This document shows, one piece after another, positions 35,538 to 44,798 of a DNA stretch of 64,000 nucleotides. Source of the DNA: Parvimonas sp000223315 (GTDB lineage Bacteria > Bacillota > Clostridia > Tissierellales > Peptoniphilaceae); assembly GCA_050262155.1 (NCBI GenBank), contig CP189843.1, forward strand, positions 434,001 through 498,000, in the 5' to 3' direction. A program made the translations under genes and the position numbers. Below the pieces are notes generated by a model. That model was not told where the DNA came from and ran no database searches. It saw nothing but the letters and a program-made list of their open reading frames with translations. Numbering within the stretch: the stretch's first letter is position 1; each line of letters begins with the position of its first letter.

Positions 35538-36365
35538 ATGAAATTTAAGAGGTTTGCATATCCATACGTTGTATGGTTAGTAATTTTTATTGTTGTTCCT
35601 CTGGTTTTCATAGCAAAATATTCTGTTGACTATGGAGGAGAAAACTTTATTTTCTCAATGGAACATTATCAAAGATTTTTTAATCCGACTTATATAAAAG
35701 TTTTGTTGAGATCTTTAAAAATGGCAGTTTTATCTACGATTTTGTGCCTTATAATCGGTTATCCTTTTTCATATTTTATTACAAAGTTTAAGCTTAAAAC
35801 AAGAAATATGATGATTTTGTTGGTTGTAATTCCAATGTGGATGAACTTTTTATTAAGAACTTATTCTTGGATTAGTATTTTAAGTAAAAATGGTCTTTTA
35901 AACTCCATTTTGAAATTTTTTGGATTACCTACTGTAAATCTTATGTATTCCAATACATCCATTTTAATAGGAATGGTATATAACTTTTTACCATTTATGA
36001 TTTTACCGATTTATACGACATTGATTAAGATAGATAAAGAATACATTGAAGCATCTCATGATTTGGGTGCAAATAGAGTAAAAACTTTTACAAAATTGAT
36101 ATTTCCTATGAGTTTACCTGGTGTTATAACAGGAATTACAATGGTATTTATTCCTGCAATTTCTACTTTTGAAATTTCCGCTCTACTAGGTGGAAATAAA
36201 GAAAACTTAATCGGAAATATTATTGAGCAACAATTTAGAGTAACAGGAAATTGGAATTTTGGATCATCAATGAGTATGGTGCTTTTAGTTATGATTTTAG
36301 TATCGCTTTTCGTAATGAATAAGTTTGATCCTGAGTATTCAAAAGAGGTGGAAAATGGAAAATAA
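35538..36365 (+). CDS. potB: Spermidine/putrescine ABC transporter permease PotB
   Basis: 275 residues with six membrane helices. The permease loop EASHDLGANRVKTFTKLIFPMSLPG (read as EASHDLGANR and IFPMSLPG) contacts PotA. Start directly follows the potA stop, and the end overlaps potC by 11 bases. Confidence 0.94.
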   Translation: MKFKRFAYPYVVWLVIFIVVPLVFIAKYSVDYGGENFIFSMEHYQRFFNPTYIKVLLRSLKMAVLSTILCLIIGYPFSYFITKFKLKTRNMMILLVVIPMWMNFLLRTYSWISILSKNGLLNSILKFFGLPTVNLMYSNTSILIGMVYNFLPFMILPIYTTLIKIDKEYIEASHDLGANRVKTFTKLIFPMSLPGVITGITMVFIPAISTFEISALLGGNKENLIGNIIEQQFRVTGNWNFGSSMSMVLLVMILVSLFVMNKFDPEYSKEVENGK

Positions 36366-37131
36366 ATTTAGAAAATTATATATTTCACTTGTATTTATAT
36401 TTATCTATGCACCTATTCTTGTGCTTATATTGTATTCATTCAATGATTCTAAACTTCGTGGTTCTTTTACAGGAATTACTTTTAAATGGTATGTTGAATT
36501 ATTTAATGATAAGGAGGTTTTGACAGCTCTTTATTATACAATATTGATTGCGGTTTTAACTACTATAATTGCAACTTTTATAGGAACTGTTGCAGCTATC
36601 GGGATATATTACATGAAAAAAAGTGAAAAGTTTGTAGTTTTAAATTTAAACTATATTCCTGTTTTAAATCCTGATATAGTAATAGCCATTTCTTTAATGG
36701 TATTATATAAAGTTTTCAATATTGATTATGGATTTTTGACATTGCTTGCTTCACATATAGTGCTTGCAACACCTTATGTGATACTTTCGGTTTATCCAAA
36801 GATGAAACAGATGAATAAATTTTTACCTGAGGCTGCAATGGATTTGGGAGCAACACCTTTTTATGCTCTAAGGAAAGTAATTTTACCTGAAATAAAGCAA
36901 GGTGTTTTTGCGGGAGCATTACTTGCATTCACTCTTTCATTGGATGACTTCGTAATTGCTTATTTTAATAGTGGAAACGGGGTTGTTAACCTTAGTACAC
37001 AAATTTATTCTATGGCTAGAAAAGGAATAAATCCGTCAATAAATGCTCTTTCAACATTGATGTTTATTGCAATGCTAGTTCTTTTACTAATTATAAATAA
37101 GAAAAGTGAGGATGGTATTTTATATGACTAG
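36355..37131 (+). CDS. potC: Spermidine/putrescine ABC transporter permease PotC
   Basis: 258 residues, six membrane helices, EAA loop PEAAMDLGATPFYAL. ATG 36355 (MENKFRK) is chosen because AGAGGTGG lies just upstream, inside potB. The end overlaps potD by 8 bases. Confidence 0.94.
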   Translation: MENKFRKLYISLVFIFIYAPILVLILYSFNDSKLRGSFTGITFKWYVELFNDKEVLTALYYTILIAVLTTIIATFIGTVAAIGIYYMKKSEKFVVLNLNYIPVLNPDIVIAISLMVLYKVFNIDYGFLTLLASHIVLATPYVILSVYPKMKQMNKFLPEAAMDLGATPFYALRKVILPEIKQGVFAGALLAFTLSLDDFVIAYFNSGNGVVNLSTQIYSMARKGINPSINALSTLMFIAMLVLLLIINKKSEDGILYD

Positions 37132-38158
37132 AAAGAATATATTTTTAAATGTACTTTTTTCACTTTGTATGATATTTCTACTTTCGTCTTGTAATAAAAG
37201 AGAAGGTAATGTTGTAAATATGTATAATTGGGGAGAGTATATAGATAAAGAGGTTTTAGATGAGTTTACAAAGGAAACCGGAATAAAAGTTAATTACGAA
37301 ACATTTGTTACGAATGAGGATATGTATTTAAAGATAAAACAAGGTGGAAGTAATTACGATATAGTTGTTCCTTCAGATTATATGATTGAAAAGATGATTA
37401 AAGAAGATATGTTGGAACCTATAGATAAAAGTAAGATTTCGAATTATAAAAATATCGATAAGAAATTTTTAAATAAGGATTATGATCCTGAATCAAAATA
37501 TTCAATTCCCATGTATTGGGGAACATTGGGTATTTTGTATAATAAAAATTTAGTAGATGGTGAGATTAATTCTTGGGCTGATTTGTGGGATGCAAAGCAT
37601 AAGGACAAAATTGTTATGTTGGACAGTTCAAGAGACAGTTTAGCAGTGGCACTTTTAAAAAATGGATTTTCGATGAATTCAAGAAATAAAGAAGAATTAG
37701 AAATTGCAAAAAAAGATTTAATAAAACAAAAAAAATCTATACTTGCATATTTAGTTGATGAAGCAAAAGATAATATGTTAGCTGAAAATGCGGCAATTGC
37801 AGTAATGTATTCAGGAGATGCAACTGAACTATTAGATGCAGATGAAAAGTTCGAATATGTAAAACCTAAAGAGGGAACAAATCTTTGGTTTGATTCGATG
37901 GTTATTTTAAAAAATGCAAAAAATAAAGAGAATGCACACAAGTTGATTGATTTCTTAATCAGAAAAGAAATTTTATCAAAAAATATGGAGTACACATATT
38001 ATGCAGTTCCAAATCAAGAAGTAATTGATGAAAATGAATTAATAAAATCAGTAACAAAAATTGACGATAAATATTTCAAAAAAATGGAAGTTTTTAAAGA
38101 TCCATCAGATTTTATAAAAGAATATGATAATATCTGGACAGATGTAAAAGCTGATTAA
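37124..38158 (+). CDS. potD: Spermidine/putrescine-binding lipoprotein PotD
   Basis: 344 residues. Lipoprotein signal with lipobox LSSC (Cys about 25), then a periplasmic-binding fold: VNMYNWGEYIDKEVLDEF, the DIVVPSDYM block, and NLWFDSMVI. It captures polyamines outside the membrane for PotABC. ATG 37124 fits the Lys-rich signal start and follows GTGAGGATGG. A terminator shared with the convergent M42 gene ends the operon. Confidence 0.94.
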   Translation: MTRKNIFLNVLFSLCMIFLLSSCNKREGNVVNMYNWGEYIDKEVLDEFTKETGIKVNYETFVTNEDMYLKIKQGGSNYDIVVPSDYMIEKMIKEDMLEPIDKSKISNYKNIDKKFLNKDYDPESKYSIPMYWGTLGILYNKNLVDGEINSWADLWDAKHKDKIVMLDSSRDSLAVALLKNGFSMNSRNKEELEIAKKDLIKQKKSILAYLVDEAKDNMLAENAAIAVMYSGDATELLDADEKFEYVKPKEGTNLWFDSMVILKNAKNKENAHKLIDFLIRKEILSKNMEYTYYAVPNQEVIDENELIKSVTKIDDKYFKKMEVFKDPSDFIKEYDNIWTDVKAD

Positions 38159-38163
38159 AAAAT

Positions 38164-38190
38164 AAGGCATAGATTTAAAATCTATGCCTT
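38164..38190. terminator. Bidirectional terminator between potD and the M42 peptidase
   Basis: Perfect stem AAGGCATAGATTT / AAATCTATGCCTT with one-base centre, A-rich on one side and T-rich on the other. Confidence 0.85.
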
Positions 38191-38208
38191 TAAATTTTTA
38201 TTTAGAAT

Positions 38209-39234
38209 TTATTTAGCTAATAAATATTCTATCATTAATTTACAAGTATTTTCGATACCTAAGATATGAGTTCTTTCATAACTATGGCTTGCATCAACAC
38301 CAGGTCCGATTAATGCACAACGAATATCGTGTCCTGCTCTAAGTGCAGCAGTTGCATCTGATCCATAATGAGGATAAATATCAATTCTATAATCAATTTT
38401 CTTTTCTTCAGCAATCTTTCTCAATTTATTTCTCATTCCTAAATCATAAGGTGTTGAAGAATCCATTGCACAAATAGTTACAGCTCTTTCATCAGATTCT
38501 TGTCCAACTCCGGGTGCTGCCATATCTACAGCAAAGAATTCAACAGTATTTTCAGGAATAAAGCTTGAACCATGACCGATTTCTTCATAATTACTTATAA
38601 AGAAATTAATTGTATTTTTAGGTTTGATTTTATTATCAACTAAATATTTTGCAACTCCCATCATAGCAGCTATACAAGCCTTATCATCTAAATGTCTTGA
38701 TTTAACAAAACCGGATTCATAAATTCTACATCTTGCATCTAAATAGATGAAATCTCCAACAGAAATGCCAAGTTTTTTAACGTCTTCTGCATTTTCAACA
38801 ACTTCATCAATTCTTACTTCCATATTTTTTATAGAACGTTGAGCAGTTGTTGTAGTATCATAAACGTGAACTGATGCTTCGTTATATAGAACAGTTCCCG
38901 GAATTAACTTTCCGTCAAAAGTTTTGATAAATACATTTTCAGTTTCAACACTTGTTGGAGAAAAACCACCAACTAAGCTAAAAGCTAAGCGTCCATTTGA
39001 TTTTATTTCTTTTACCATTAAACCTAATGTATCAACATGACCTGAAAAAGTTATAGCTTCTTTTTCTTCACCTTCTATTGTTGCAATAAGCGCATTCTTA
39101 TTTGTTCTTCTCGTAGGAATATTTAATTCTCTAAACTTTTTTTCCATAAACCAAATTGCATTTTCAGTATCTCCAGTAGGGCTGTAGATATTTAATAACC
39201 CTTCAAGTAAATTTGTAACATAATTTCTATCCAT
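38209..39234 (-). CDS. M42 family metallopeptidase (glutamyl aminopeptidase/endoglucanase-like)
   Basis: 341 residues. Co-catalytic metal motifs: SGHVDTLG (His, Asp), RHLDDKACIAAM (Asp), SNYEEIGHGS (Glu-Glu) and AVDMAAPG (Asp), with a final His in DASHSYERTH. These are tetrahedral or dodecameric cytoplasmic aminopeptidases that trim peptides. The ATG encoding MDRNYV follows GGAGG; the upstream in-frame TTG falls in that RBS. Confidence 0.92.
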   Translation of the reverse strand: MDRNYVTNLLEGLLNIYSPTGDTENAIWFMEKKFRELNIPTRRTNKNALIATIEGEEKEAITFSGHVDTLGLMVKEIKSNGRLAFSLVGGFSPTSVETENVFIKTFDGKLIPGTVLYNEASVHVYDTTTTAQRSIKNMEVRIDEVVENAEDVKKLGISVGDFIYLDARCRIYESGFVKSRHLDDKACIAAMMGVAKYLVDNKIKPKNTINFFISNYEEIGHGSSFIPENTVEFFAVDMAAPGVGQESDERAVTICAMDSSTPYDLGMRNKLRKIAEEKKIDYRIDIYPHYGSDATAALRAGHDIRCALIGPGVDASHSYERTHILGIENTCKLMIEYLLAK

Positions 39235-39263
39235 AACAACCTCCAAATTTATTTTATATGTTT

Positions 39264-39292
39264 ATTATACACGATATTAAAACTATTGTAAA
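39264..39292 (-). promoter_or_regulatory. Promoter of the M42 peptidase
   Basis: Minus strand: TTTACA (39287-39292), 17-base spacer, TATAAT (39264-39269). Confidence 0.75.
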
Positions 39293-39303
39293 TTATTCTC
39301 AAA

Positions 39304-39332
39304 TTGACAATGAAAAAATAAAATGTTATACT
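39304..39332 (+). promoter_or_regulatory. Strong promoter for the 63-residue membrane protein
   Basis: Perfect TTGACA (39304-39309), 17-base spacer and extended -10 TGTTATACT (39327-39332). It diverges from the M42 promoter. Confidence 0.75.
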
Positions 39333-39363
39333 TTCCTTGATTTCTAATGAATGAGGGGATATT

Positions 39364-39555
39364 ATGAATTTATTTGTTTATAGAAAATTAAATTTAGTGG
39401 TAAATGTATTAATTGTAGTTATTTGTATTTTAATGTTAGTATTTTTGAAAACAGATTTTTTTAAAAAAATTATAATTGCAACTATTTTAATTTTAAAATT
39501 ATTTAGTATTTTAGATCATTTTAAAAATAAAAAAAATCAAGAAACTAAAAATTAG
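39364..39555 (+). CDS. Small two-helix membrane protein of unknown function
   Basis: 63 residues. Two hydrophobic segments (about 11-28 and 35-50) separated by a short charged turn (KTDFFKK), with a Lys/Asn-rich tail. I do not recognise a family. That it is a real gene is supported by a strong upstream promoter, a GAGGGGAT RBS and a clean start, rather than by homology. Its stop codon overlaps the right end of repeat copy 3, so the repeat could be in its mRNA's 3' end or antisense to it. Confidence 0.65.
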   Translation: MNLFVYRKLNLVVNVLIVVICILMLVFLKTDFFKKIIIATILILKLFSILDHFKNKKNQETKN

Positions 39556-39622
39556 AACCCCACCCTTCCACTATGCTTCGCATCGGGTGGGTACCCGGGA
39601 ACCTTGTTATTTCATAATAAAA
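39554..39622 (-). repeat. Terminator-linked palindromic repeat, copy 3
   Basis: 69 bases on the minus strand with four substitutions from copies 1 and 2. Two changes fall within the palindromes (GGGTACC for GGGAACC; GCATAG for GCATCG). It starts on the T-tract of the C69 peptidase terminator, in that gene's orientation. Confidence 0.9.
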
Positions 39623-39646
39623 AGGGAGCAAAATAATGCTCCCTTT
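39621..39646 (-). terminator. Terminator of the C69 dipeptidase
   Basis: AAAGGGAGCA / TGCTCCCTTT stem with a six-base loop; T-tract on the minus strand merges with repeat copy 3. Confidence 0.82.
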
Positions 39647-39659
39647 AAATTTTAATTTT

Positions 39660-41159
39660 TTAGGCGTCAGATCTTGAAAAACCATTTTTCATTTCACAGC
39701 TTGCTGTGTAAAGAACTTTACCTAATACATCAATTGTTTGTTTTCTTAATTCTGTTGCAATTTCTTCATTTGCATTTTCACAAAATTCAACAACTTTTCC
39801 TTTAGCTATTTTTTTACTTAAGAATTTATTGTCATATTTATTTAAAATTTCAGTACATTTTGATTGAATAGACAATTGATAACGTTCAATATGAGAACTG
39901 CAAGATGCATAATGAGCATCTGCTAAAGCTGCTATTAAACGATTTGTCCAATAGAAATCTTCTGTTGTAAGTTCCCCTGTAGTATTTGCAAGATATTCTG
40001 GTGTCTTATCTATATTTACATAGAAAGGAATCATTGCATTAAATACATTTGAACCAAGAGCAAGCCATTCAATACTTCTGATTGCTTCAGGCATGTCAGG
40101 TCTTATTTGAACAAGTCCTAAGAAATTATTTCTATTAATACCAATTGGTCTGAATTTTCCTTTTTCATCTGCAAATTTTCCATAAGGATCATAAGGAGTT
40201 CCTTGGAAATGATTAGAAAGTGCATATTTAATATCTTCAACAGTTATTTTTTTGTCCGGAGTTCTGCACCATGGAATATCATCTGATTCAGGAACATAAT
40301 CTGCTTCCATTCCATCCCAATAATTTGTAAGTGAATTGAAATATCTTTGTAAAACCCAAGCACGAGGAGTATTATAAGTATGATCTGCATCAGAGTGGCT
40401 ACCAAAAGCATCTCTAGGATTTAAATTTCCGTCTAGAGAAAGATCTAAATGATATCTGTTTATAAATTCTCTTAAATCTGCAGAACACATATATTCTTTT
40501 TGTTCTCCAAAAGCATCTTCCAAGTCAAAATAATCAAGACCAAGTTGGTTTGGCATAATTACATAACAATCATCCGGAACACGTCTTGCAATCCAATGAT
40601 GACCTCCGATAGTTTCCAACCACCAAATTTCATTTACATCTTGAAAAGCTATACCGTTCATTTCATAAGTGCCATATTTTTCTAAAATTTCTCCAAGTCT
40701 AATTACACCTTCACGAGCGGATTTGATATATGGTAAAACTAAAGTAACCATGTCTTCTTCACCAATTCCACCAACTTTTTCAGGAACATAATCTTTGTCT
40801 CCTTCTTTTCCAACAGCAGGAATGAAATTTACAAGAGGATCAGCACCCAAAACTCTTTCATTTGAAGTTAGAGTTTCTGTTGCAGTCATAGAAATATTTA
40901 ACTCATTAACACCACAAGCACCCCAAACTCCTGATTCATCAACTGCATTAGGCATACAAGTATAACGCATAGGATTAGTAGGCAAATCAATTTCAACATG
41001 AGATAAAACTGATTTATATTTCACAGGTTGTTCCTTTGGATGAACAACTATAAATTTCTTTTCACAAAATTGACCTGATGGAGAGTCCTCGTTACGAGCA
41101 ACCATTGTTGATCCATCATAAGTAGCATTTTTTCCAACTAAAATTGTAGTACAAGCCAT
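39660..41159 (-). CDS. C69 family dipeptidase (PepD-like, Ntn hydrolase)
   Basis: 499 residues. It begins MACTTILVGKNATYDGST; the Cys at position 3 is the nucleophile once the short leader is removed, as in lactobacillal PepD. Further family stretches are MVARNEDSP and QRYFNSL. The ATG giving MAC follows AAGGAG on the minus strand; the longer in-frame start six codons earlier overlaps it. The enzyme splits dipeptides in the cytoplasm, fitting a peptide-fermenting lifestyle. Confidence 0.92.
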   Translation of the reverse strand: MACTTILVGKNATYDGSTMVARNEDSPSGQFCEKKFIVVHPKEQPVKYKSVLSHVEIDLPTNPMRYTCMPNAVDESGVWGACGVNELNISMTATETLTSNERVLGADPLVNFIPAVGKEGDKDYVPEKVGGIGEEDMVTLVLPYIKSAREGVIRLGEILEKYGTYEMNGIAFQDVNEIWWLETIGGHHWIARRVPDDCYVIMPNQLGLDYFDLEDAFGEQKEYMCSADLREFINRYHLDLSLDGNLNPRDAFGSHSDADHTYNTPRAWVLQRYFNSLTNYWDGMEADYVPESDDIPWCRTPDKKITVEDIKYALSNHFQGTPYDPYGKFADEKGKFRPIGINRNNFLGLVQIRPDMPEAIRSIEWLALGSNVFNAMIPFYVNIDKTPEYLANTTGELTTEDFYWTNRLIAALADAHYASCSSHIERYQLSIQSKCTEILNKYDNKFLSKKIAKGKVVEFCENANEEIATELRKQTIDVLGKVLYTASCEMKNGFSRSDA

Positions 41160-41229
41160 AATAAAATCTCCTTTCAAAATATAATAGTTTGCATAAATTG
41201 TGTAACATTTTTACTCATATTACAATTAT

Positions 41230-41258
41230 ATTATACTCCGAAAAAAACAAAAAGTAAA
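41230..41258 (-). promoter_or_regulatory. Promoter of the C69 dipeptidase
   Basis: Minus strand: TTTACT (41253-41258), 17-base spacer, TATAAT (41230-41235). Confidence 0.6.
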
Positions 41259-41308
41259 TATATTTAATAATAAATATCAAAAAGAGCAAAAAATAAATTT
41301 AATATTTT

Positions 41309-42166
41309 TTAAATTCCTCTTTCAGCCATAATTATTTCAATTTCATTTTCGTTTATTCCTACCATAGCTTCTCCTAGATTTTCAGAAACTTTTGCAATAA
41401 CCTTAGGATCATTATAATGTTTAACAGCTTCAACTATTGCCTTAGCTCTTTGTTCAGGATTTCCTGATTTAAAAATACCCGAGCCTACAAAAACACCTTC
41501 AGCACCTAATTGTCTCATAAGCGCTGCATCTGCTGGAGTTGCAACTCCACCTGCTGAAAAATTGACAACAGGAAGTTTTCCGTTTTTGTGAACATATTTT
41601 AATAATTCATAAGGAACTTTAAATTCTTTTGCTTTTTCAAATAATTCATCTTCTGCCATCGCAGTTACTTGACGAATTTCACCTTGAATTTTTCTCATAT
41701 GTGAAACTGCTTGAACAACATCTCCTGTACCTGCTTCTCCTTTTGTACGAATCATTCTTGCACCTTCTTGAATACGTCTTAGAGCTTCTCCTAAATCTCT
41801 TGCACCACATACAAAAGGTGTATCGAATTTTGTTTTATCAACATGATGAATATTATCTGCAGGGGATAAGACTTCACTTTCATCAATATAATCTATTCCT
41901 ATTTCTTGCAATATTTGAGCTTCTACAAAATGTCCGATTCTACATTTTGCCATAACAGGAATTGAAACAGCTTCCATTATACTTTTAATCATTGCAGGAT
42001 CGCTCATTCTTGAAATCCCTCCGGCAACACGAATATCTGCAGGAATTCTCTCTAATGCCATTACCGCAACTGCTCCTGCTTTTTCAGCTATCTTTGCTTG
42101 TTCGGGTGTAGTAACATCCATTATAACTCCGCCTACGAAATTTTGTGTTAAATCTTTCTTTTTCAT
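41309..42166 (-). CDS. pdxS: Pyridoxal 5'-phosphate synthase lyase subunit PdxS
   Basis: 285 residues with highly conserved blocks: GGVIMDVTTPEQAKIAE, ALERIPADIR, AKCRIGHFVEAQ (Schiff-base Lys) and NFSAGGVATPADAALM. PdxS condenses ribose-5-phosphate, glyceraldehyde-3-phosphate and ammonia to PLP; the ammonia normally comes from the glutaminase PdxT. No pdxT is adjacent or elsewhere in the window, so it must be encoded elsewhere or free ammonia is used. RBS AAGGAGA precedes. The upstream thiN lies 97 bases away on the same strand. Confidence 0.95.
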   Translation of the reverse strand: MKKKDLTQNFVGGVIMDVTTPEQAKIAEKAGAVAVMALERIPADIRVAGGISRMSDPAMIKSIMEAVSIPVMAKCRIGHFVEAQILQEIGIDYIDESEVLSPADNIHHVDKTKFDTPFVCGARDLGEALRRIQEGARMIRTKGEAGTGDVVQAVSHMRKIQGEIRQVTAMAEDELFEKAKEFKVPYELLKYVHKNGKLPVVNFSAGGVATPADAALMRQLGAEGVFVGSGIFKSGNPEQRAKAIVEAVKHYNDPKVIAKVSENLGEAMVGINENEIEIIMAERGI

Positions 42167-42263
42167 AATATTCCTTTCTCCTTAAATATATTTTATATAA
42201 ACAGTATAATATATTTTTGATACTAGAGAAAGGGTCAAAACCTATATAAAAAATAGTATCAGA

Positions 42264-42893
42264 TTAAGATTTAATTACACATAAAATCTTTCCTTTTTCA
42301 AAAGATATTTTTGCAGAATTTGATTCTATAATATTGCTTATACAAAGAGAATCTCCCTTTTTAAGATCAATATTTTTCACATCATATTTAAAACCGGACA
42401 ATGTCAAATTTTTTATTTCTTCTGAAAAAGGTATAAAAGAAATTTTTGTATTTAATAGATTATTAAATTCAAATTTTCTTTCTATTTTAAAAAGTATTTC
42501 AGTCTCTTTTAAAAAATATAAATTATCATATTTAAACATTAAATTAATATTTGTAAGTTCATGATCTAAATTTCCACCTAATGCACCTATACAATATATT
42601 TTATCGTAATTTTTATCTTTAATGAATTTTAAAATTAATTCTGAATCTGTAAAATCTTTATCTTTAGAAAATTCTTTTATAATTACATTTTTTACTTTAT
42701 AGAAATTTAAAATATCTTTATTGATTGAGTCTAAATCTCCCCAAATTTCATTTGGAATTAAATTCAGTTCATAGCAGAGATTTGTTCCACCGTCTGCACA
42801 GTAGATATCACCCTTATTCATCATAAAGAAATTTTTAAAATAATTTTTATTTCCTAAAAGTTTTCCATTAAAAAATATATAAGCAATTTTCAT
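42264..42893 (-). CDS. thiN: Thiamine diphosphokinase
   Basis: 209 residues. Motifs: DGGTNLCYEL, GDLDSI, KDKDFTDSELIL and GALGGNLDHELTN, which bind ATP-Mg and thiamine. It makes thiamine diphosphate from thiamine and ATP, so this cell can at least activate imported thiamine. The divergent neighbour is a thiamine-diphosphate enzyme. RBS TAGGAGA precedes the ATG. Confidence 0.92.
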   Translation of the reverse strand: MKIAYIFFNGKLLGNKNYFKNFFMMNKGDIYCADGGTNLCYELNLIPNEIWGDLDSINKDILNFYKVKNVIIKEFSKDKDFTDSELILKFIKDKNYDKIYCIGALGGNLDHELTNINLMFKYDNLYFLKETEILFKIERKFEFNNLLNTKISFIPFSEEIKNLTLSGFKYDVKNIDLKKGDSLCISNIIESNSAKISFEKGKILCVIKS

Positions 42894-42951
42894 TATTTTT
42901 CTCCTAATTTTTTTAATTATATTTTAACATAATTTTAAAATTTTTAAACTA

Positions 42952-42980
42952 TTGAATAATTTATTTGTTAATAGTATAAT
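42952..42980 (+). promoter_or_regulatory. Promoter for the DXS-like gene and flavodoxin
   Basis: TTGAAT (42952-42957), 17-base spacer, TATAAT (42975-42980), 45 bases before the start. Confidence 0.7.
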
Positions 42981-43024
42981 TTAATAAATTGAAGTTAAAA
43001 TTTTACATAAAAGGAGGAGATGCT

Positions 43025-44779
43025 ATGTATTTAGAAAAAATCAATTCACCAAGTGATGTAAAAAAATTATCTATTGATGAATTAAAAGAGTTAGTCGTAG
43101 AACTTAGAACATATTTACTAAAAAGACTTAGTGAAAAGGGAGGACACATAGGTCCTAATCTTGGATCATTGGAGTTTACAGTTGCACTTCATTATGTTTT
43201 TGACTCTCCAAAAGATAAGATTGTATTTGATGTTTCCCATCAAACTTATGTTCATAAAATGTTGACAGGAAGAAAAGATGCTTTTATGATTCCTGAAAAA
43301 TATGAATCAGTTACAGGATTTACTTCTCCAAAAGAAAGCAAACATGATTTATTTACAATAGGTCATACTTCAACTTCTATAAGTCTTGCTTGTGGTTTAG
43401 CAAAGGCTAGAGATTTAAAAGGAGATAATGAAAATATTATAGCTGTTATAGGAGATGGCTCATTAGGTGGAGGAGAAGCTCTTGAAGGGCTTAATAATGT
43501 TTTTGAACTTAAAAGTAATATGATTGTTGTTATAAATGATAACGACCAATCTATTGCGGAAAATCATGGCGGCCTTTATAAAAATCTTTATGATTTAAGA
43601 AAAACAAAAGGAAAGGCAGAAGATAATCTTTTTAAAGCAATGGGTCTTGATTATATCTATGTTGATGATGGTAATGATATTGAAGAATTAATTTCAGCAT
43701 TTAAGTCAGTTAAAGATTTAAAAAATCCTATTGTAGTTCATATTTCAACAACAAAGGGAAAGGGATTTAAGCCTGCAGAAATTAATAGAGAGAAATTTCA
43801 TTATGGAGCGCCTTTTGATATTGAAACAGGGGATTTTAAAAATTTTGGAAATGGACAAAATGTAGAAAACTATAAAAACTTGACTGTTGATTATTTATTG
43901 AATGCTATTAAAAAAGATAAAACAGTTGCTGTTTTGAATGCTGGAACACCAGGGGCTTTTAGATTTTCTAAGGAAATAAGAGAAAAAATGGGTAAGCAAT
44001 ATATTGATGTTGGAATTGCTGAAGAACATGCGGTTGCAATGTCTTCAGGACTTGCGAAAAATGGGGCAAAACCAGTTTTTTGCGTATATAGTACATTTAT
44101 GCAAAGAACTTATGACCAAATTTCTCATGATTTGTGCTTAAACAATAATCCTGCATTAATGTTGGTTTATGGAGCATCCATTTATGAAGAAAGTGATGCT
44201 ACACATCTTGGATTTTTTGATATACCAATGATTTCGAATATTCCAAATTTAGTATATCTTGCACCTACAAACAAAGAAGAATATTTTAAGATGCTGGATT
44301 GGGGATTAAATCAAATAGAACATCCTGTTGCAATAAGAGTTCCTGTAGTTGATGTTGTATCAACTGGTGAAGCAGATAAAACTGATTATTCAATTTTAAA
44401 CAAATCTAAAGTAACTAAAAAAGGAAAAGATGTAGCTATTATAGCTCTAAGTAATTTCTATAATTTAGGAAAAGAAATAGCTGATGAATTAGGGGATGTT
44501 ACTCTAATTAATCCGGTATATATTACAGGTTTAGATGAAGAATTACTTGAAGAATTAAAAGAAAGTCATAAATTGGTAATTACTTTAGAAGATAGTGTTA
44601 TAGAAGGTGGTTTTGGAGAAAAAATTGCAAGATTTTTCGGAACATCTGATGTAAAAGTTAAAAATTATGGAATTAAAAAGAGTTTTCCCGATAGATTTAT
44701 TGTGGAAGAATTTCTTATAGAAAATGGAATTTCAAAAGATTTAATCATCAATGATATCAAGGAAATATTGAATAAATAG
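43025..44779 (+). CDS. DXS-like thiamine-diphosphate-dependent transketolase-family enzyme
   Basis: 584 residues. TPP domain: GHIGPNLGSLEFT, FDVSHQTYVHKMLTGR, GHTSTSISLA, GDGSLGGGEALEGLNN and NDNDQSIAEN. Pyrimidine domain: GIAEEHAVAMSSGLAK and YSTFMQRTYDQISHD. These match 1-deoxyxylulose-5-phosphate synthase (DXS), but the block usually reading DRAGLVGADG is here YGASIYEESDATHLG, and the protein is shorter than typical DXS (about 620). It may be a true DXS or a paralogue with another acceptor. ATG 43025 follows AAGGAGGAG. The adjacent thiN could supply its cofactor. Confidence 0.8.
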   Translation: MYLEKINSPSDVKKLSIDELKELVVELRTYLLKRLSEKGGHIGPNLGSLEFTVALHYVFDSPKDKIVFDVSHQTYVHKMLTGRKDAFMIPEKYESVTGFTSPKESKHDLFTIGHTSTSISLACGLAKARDLKGDNENIIAVIGDGSLGGGEALEGLNNVFELKSNMIVVINDNDQSIAENHGGLYKNLYDLRKTKGKAEDNLFKAMGLDYIYVDDGNDIEELISAFKSVKDLKNPIVVHISTTKGKGFKPAEINREKFHYGAPFDIETGDFKNFGNGQNVENYKNLTVDYLLNAIKKDKTVAVLNAGTPGAFRFSKEIREKMGKQYIDVGIAEEHAVAMSSGLAKNGAKPVFCVYSTFMQRTYDQISHDLCLNNNPALMLVYGASIYEESDATHLGFFDIPMISNIPNLVYLAPTNKEEYFKMLDWGLNQIEHPVAIRVPVVDVVSTGEADKTDYSILNKSKVTKKGKDVAIIALSNFYNLGKEIADELGDVTLINPVYITGLDEELLEELKESHKLVITLEDSVIEGGFGEKIARFFGTSDVKVKNYGIKKSFPDRFIVEEFLIENGISKDLIINDIKEILNK

Positions 44780-44798
44780 GAGATAGGAGGTACTGGTT

